The notes beneath the pieces are model-generated. The model made no database searches and was not told the origin of the DNA. It saw only the letters and a program-made list of their open reading frames with translations. The position numbers and the translations under genes are program-made. Below, piece after piece: positions 5,157-7,065 of a stretch of 7,065 nt of DNA. The stretch's first letter is position 1. Every line of letters starts with the position of its first letter. Source of the stretch: JBBRHH01 sp038222915 (GTDB lineage Bacteria > Planctomycetota > Phycisphaerae > Tepidisphaerales > Tepidisphaeraceae); contig JBBRHH010000325.1 in assembly GCA_038222915.1 (NCBI GenBank), positions 1 to 7,065 of the forward strand, read 5' to 3'.

Positions 5157-6373
5157 GACGCCGCCTTCAACTTCCGTACATAGGCACGCGTTCGAACGCG
5201 CTGCACCGCGCGTCGATACGACTTGGGTCCCAGCAGCATGCCGGCCATCTCGCGCACAATCAGGTTGATCGGAAAATGAGGGCGAAGCCGGATAGCGTCC
5301 TTGAAGTTTCGCTTGAGCCGCCGCCAGCCCCAGATCTTCAGCCAGTCCTTCATCAGCCGGACAGCGTAATTTTGCAGCTCAAGATCGCCGCCGGCGAACT
5401 TCGCAAGATAGGCGAAGAAGCCGAAACCATAGTCAAACATCTGCCGCTGCAACTGCGGCATGGTTTTGCGGTGCTGGTGGTGAACCAGTGCGCACGGCTC
5501 GTAAACTAGCGACCCGCCGGCCTGGATCACGCGGGCCATGATGTCGAGATCGCCGCCGCCGCGGGTGAGACTGCCGGTGTCGAGAGCATTGTCGAAGCCG
5601 CCGAGCAACTCCAGAAATGATCGTCTTAGCGACAGATTCACGCCGCAGCCAAAGTGGCCCGAGCCCAGCGGGAAATATGTGCGCCAATTGGCGGGGTGGT
5701 AGACGCGGCGGCGGAAACCCTTCTGCATGCCGCCGTAGAGTTCAAAATATTCCTGGGCGGGCGTTTCCAGCTCGAAGGGGAGCGTGAGTCCAGTCACGCA
5801 TTGCACCTTCGGATCGGCATATGCGTCGCAGATGGTGGCCAGCCAGAAGGGGTCGACGCACGCATCGTCGTCGGTGTATGCGACGACGTCATTTTTGGCA
5901 GCGCGCCAGCCGGTGTTTCGGGCGTAGTCGAGGCCGGGCTCTGGTTCGAGGATGTAGCGGACGAATGAAAATTCCTGGCAGACCTTGCGGGTCCCGTCGA
6001 TGCGCGGGGCGTTGTCGACGACCACGACCTCGTAATTCGGATGTTCCAGCCTGGCGAGGCTCTCCAATTGCCGGCGAAGCTGGTCGGGGTGGTCGCGGGT
6101 ACAGACGATGACCGAGGCGCTGGGGAGGTGCGAAACGGCCGGCAGCGGGCCGGCTCGAAGCGAATTCCAGGTGGGGAGAACGAGATGGTCGGCGATCAGA
6201 TCGCAGATGGTTTCAGGCCGGATTTCCTGACCGACAAAGGTACGGGAAAATTTGACCCATCCGATCGGGCGGCGGCCGTGGCGGATCAGTAGCCATACCC
6301 TCCCATAGCCGGAGAGCCCGCCCACCGGTAAAATGGGTTTTGCTAGGTCGATTTGTACGATCCTGGTCGCCAT
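5153..6373 (-). CDS. Family 2 glycosyltransferase with N-terminal accessory domain (406 residues)
   Basis: First gene of the block: ATG 6373-6371 with GGGAG four bases ahead, TGA 5155-5153. The GT-A catalytic domain spans about 86-302: SVIVCTRDHP (87-96), VVVVDNAP (116-123), GLDYARNTG (147-155), the metal-binding YTDDDACVDP (166-175), CVTGL (192-196), YGGMQKGFRR (213-222), FGCGVNLSLRR (241-251), GGFD (258-261), GGGDLDI (272-278), whose Asp is in the catalytic-base position, and VHHQHR (297-302). It should transfer sugars from nucleotide-sugar donors to a glycan exported by the ABC system encoded downstream. An N-terminal segment of about 80 residues (SGYGRVWLLIRHGRRPIGWV at 21-40, onward to WNSLRAG near 69-75) precedes the catalytic domain and resembles that of the neighbouring 499-residue enzyme. 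The C-terminal 100 residues are basic with aromatic stretches. The two proteins share many motif variants and look like diverged tandem duplicates. Sugar specificity is not predictable here. Confidence 0.88.
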   Translation of the reverse strand: MATRIVQIDLAKPILPVGGLSGYGRVWLLIRHGRRPIGWVKFSRTFVGQEIRPETICDLIADHLVLPTWNSLRAGPLPAVSHLPSASVIVCTRDHPDQLRRQLESLARLEHPNYEVVVVDNAPRIDGTRKVCQEFSFVRYILEPEPGLDYARNTGWRAAKNDVVAYTDDDACVDPFWLATICDAYADPKVQCVTGLTLPFELETPAQEYFELYGGMQKGFRRRVYHPANWRTYFPLGSGHFGCGVNLSLRRSFLELLGGFDNALDTGSLTRGGGDLDIMARVIQAGGSLVYEPCALVHHQHRKTMPQLQRQMFDYGFGFFAYLAKFAGGDLELQNYAVRLMKDWLKIWGWRRLKRNFKDAIRLRPHFPINLIVREMAGMLLGPKSYRRAVQRVRTRAYVRKLKAAS

Positions 6374-6377
6374 TGTT

Positions 6378-6382
6378 CTCCC
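6378..6382 (-). promoter_or_regulatory. Ribosome binding site of the first glycosyltransferase gene
   Basis: GGGAG on the minus strand with a 4-base spacer (AACA) before the ATG at 6373-6371. It supports this start. Confidence 0.65.
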
Positions 6383-6425
6383 AGACGGGCCGTGTTTTCA
6401 GCAAAACGCACAGCCATTCCGGCTT

Positions 6426-6435
6426 GGGCATGCCC
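6426..6435. promoter_or_regulatory. Perfect 10-bp palindrome, possible operator or leader hairpin
   Basis: GGGCATGCCC reads the same on both strands. It lies in the intergenic region between the divergent genes, about 10-20 bases downstream of where transcription from the minus-strand TATAAT box at 6454-6459 would begin. That position suits a repressor site. No half-site family is recognised, and a 10-bp G+C-rich palindrome can arise by chance. Confidence 0.3.
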
Positions 6436-6453
6436 GGCGTCGCAAGCGGGCGT

Positions 6454-6481
6454 ATTATAGACAACGGCGCATGATCGTCTG
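6454..6481 (-). promoter_or_regulatory. Putative promoter of the glycan export block
   Basis: On the minus strand TATAAT (6459-6454) is a perfect -10 hexamer, in the only clearly A+T-rich spot of the 178-base gap between the divergent genes. With a 16-base spacer the -35 position is CAGACG (6481-6476), which matches TTGACA at only three positions, so the -35 is weak or an activator is needed. The leader to the ATG at 6373 would be about 75 bases. Read on the plus strand the same spot is TATTAT, so it might also serve the divergent gene. Confidence 0.4.
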
Positions 6482-6497
6482 CGCTACAACGTTGCTG

Positions 6498-6507
6498 CGA
6501 GGCCTCG
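6498..6507. promoter_or_regulatory. Second perfect 10-bp palindrome in the divergent region
   Basis: CGAGGCCTCG is its own reverse complement. It overlaps a possible stem-loop at 6502-6519 (GCCTCGG pairing with CCGGAGGC, one bulged G, ATG loop) in the leader of the plus-strand gene. It might be a protein site or leader structure. It differs in sequence from the palindrome at 6426-6435, so the two are not copies of one operator. Confidence 0.25.
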
Positions 6508-6540
6508 GATGCCGGAGGCGTGAATTTATCGGACGTTCCC

Positions 6541-6546
6541 GGCGGA
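6541..6546 (+). promoter_or_regulatory. Ribosome binding site of the plus-strand membrane hydrolase-like gene
   Basis: GGCGGA with a 5-base spacer before ATG 6552. It favours this start over the in-frame upstream ATG at 6471, which is preceded only by CAACGGCGC. Confidence 0.5.
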
Positions 6547-6551
6547 ACACC

Positions 6552-7065
6552 ATGCTTCAAGCCATTCACCTGGTCATTCTGTCTCTCTATATCGTCGCTC
6601 CGGTGATGTCGCTGGCGGCGATTCTTCGACCGCACCGGCGCGCCACCCGTTCGCGAGAAATTGCTGGATTTGTCAGCCGCTGGATTATCGGAGGGGCCCT
6701 GGCCGCCGTCATCTGCCTGGCGTCGGCGCGGATTCAGCGAAGCTGGGTACGCGTTGATCAGATGCTTCTGCTCGCGTATTTCGCGACTTCCACCCTTTGC
6801 ATCCTGCGCTGGCTCGATATTGGGCTGACCCGTCTGTTCTTCAGCGTCTTTCGGGCGCGCCGGCAGGCCGGCGTTGCCATGACGCGGGCTCGCGGCGCCC
6901 GGGCCGGGTTTGCGTTCGTCCTGCAGCGCGTGGTCCTTTTGTCGATCTCGATGCCGTACTTGTTCACGGTCATCACTCTTTATCAGCCGCGCGTGAGCGA
7001 CCCAACCCACCCGCGGGTGAGCTTTCAAAGCGTTCATTTCGATGCCAACGACGGCGTGCAGCTCA
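6552..7065 (+). CDS. Membrane protein leading into a probable alpha/beta-hydrolase domain, N-terminal fragment
   Basis: The plus-strand frame is open from ATG 6552 to the window end (171 codons) and runs off it, so the C-terminus is unseen. An in-frame ATG at 6471 would add 27 residues (basic, no clear domain). Hydrophobic segments lie near residues 4-25, 44-58, 70-88 and 122-145, with arginine-rich loops between (26-38 and 101-118), as in a four-helix inner-membrane region with positive cytoplasmic loops. After the last helix, PRVSFQSVHFDANDGVQL (154-171) resembles the first strand of alpha/beta hydrolases, in which 'V-F---DGV-L' is followed by a Trp and the nucleophile-elbow domain. A membrane-anchored serine hydrolase is therefore the best guess, but neither the GXSXG motif nor the catalytic triad is in view. 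It diverges from the glycan block. The open frame, hydrophobic pattern and codon use make it a more likely gene than the opposite-strand frame covering the same bases. Confidence 0.72.
   Translation, partial: MLQAIHLVILSLYIVAPVMSLAAILRPHRRATRSREIAGFVSRWIIGGALAAVICLASARIQRSWVRVDQMLLLAYFATSTLCILRWLDIGLTRLFFSVFRARRQAGVAMTRARGARAGFAFVLQRVVLLSISMPYLFTVITLYQPRVSDPTHPRVSFQSVHFDANDGVQL

Noticed and set aside
6471..6551. Alternative upstream ATG (6471), in frame with the hydrolase-like gene
   Set aside because: The frame is open, but there is no Shine-Dalgarno, the added 27 residues are basic with no domain, and the stretch holds palindromes and a hairpin more in keeping with a leader. ATG 6552 with GGCGGA is preferred.
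6213..7037. A 274-residue minus-strand open frame covering the end of the window
   Set aside because: It overlaps the start of the 406-residue glycosyltransferase gene and lies opposite a plus-strand frame with clear membrane helices. Its own translation is low-complexity and polar, rich in Arg, Pro, Gln and Asp, with no domain signal. It is a shadow frame.
1..7065. Search for tRNA or rRNA genes, CRISPR repeats, insertion sequences, attachment sites and replication origins
   Set aside because: I saw no spaced direct repeats, transposase motifs, terminal inverted repeats or cloverleaf sequences. Nearly every base is accounted for by protein genes.

Overview
The window carries one long, tightly packed minus-strand gene block of seven genes (from 6373 down to 248), flanked by two plus-strand genes that run off the ends. 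Codon use looks G+C-rich and uniform throughout. ATG and GTG starts, Shine-Dalgarno sites and 4-base start/stop overlaps mark it as bacterial. An ABC-type polysaccharide exporter, a two-repeat siroheme-decarboxylase-like protein, a DUF433/DUF5615 pair and a NupG-like permease would fit a Planctomycetota, Verrucomicrobiota or Acidobacteriota genome. That placement is inference and cannot be settled from this sequence.

Layout. 1-234 (+): C-terminal end of an MFS permease of the nucleoside:H+ symporter type, converging on the block. 248-613 and 621-845 (-): a predicted toxin-antitoxin pair, DUF5615 PIN-like nuclease and DUF433 antitoxin. 842-1978 (-): a 378-residue protein with two AhbA/AhbB (NirD/L/G/H)-like repeats on an Lrp/AsnC fold. 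2028-2858 and 2855-3685 (-): ATPase and permease of a Wzt/Wzm (TagH/TagG)-type exporter. 3657-5156 and 5153-6373 (-): two family 2 glycosyltransferases that look like diverged tandem copies. 6374-6551: a divergent intergenic region with a TATAAT box and two perfect 10-bp palindromes. 6552-7065 (+): N-terminal part of a membrane protein that seems to lead into an alpha/beta-hydrolase domain.

How they fit together. The two glycosyltransferases, the permease and the ATPase form a coherent surface-glycan assembly and export unit. Transcription probably starts in the 6374-6551 region, and translation is coupled by overlaps at 5153-5156 (GTGA), 3657-3685 and 2855-2858 (GTGA). The siroheme-decarboxylase-like gene follows after 49 bases. 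Its stop codon overlaps the DUF433 start (ATGA, 842-845), so the predicted antitoxin/toxin genes sit at the end of the block with no visible promoter of their own. Why a tetrapyrrole-type protein and a toxin-antitoxin pair should follow a glycan exporter is unclear.

The points most worth a second look are an uninterrupted 8-base G/C tract inside the 499-residue glycosyltransferase gene (a possible phase-variation switch), the fused two-repeat AhbA/AhbB-like protein without visible heme-pathway partners, its ATGA coupling to the toxin-antitoxin pair, and a shared N-terminal domain of unknown role in both glycosyltransferases. I did not find a clearly unprecedented system.
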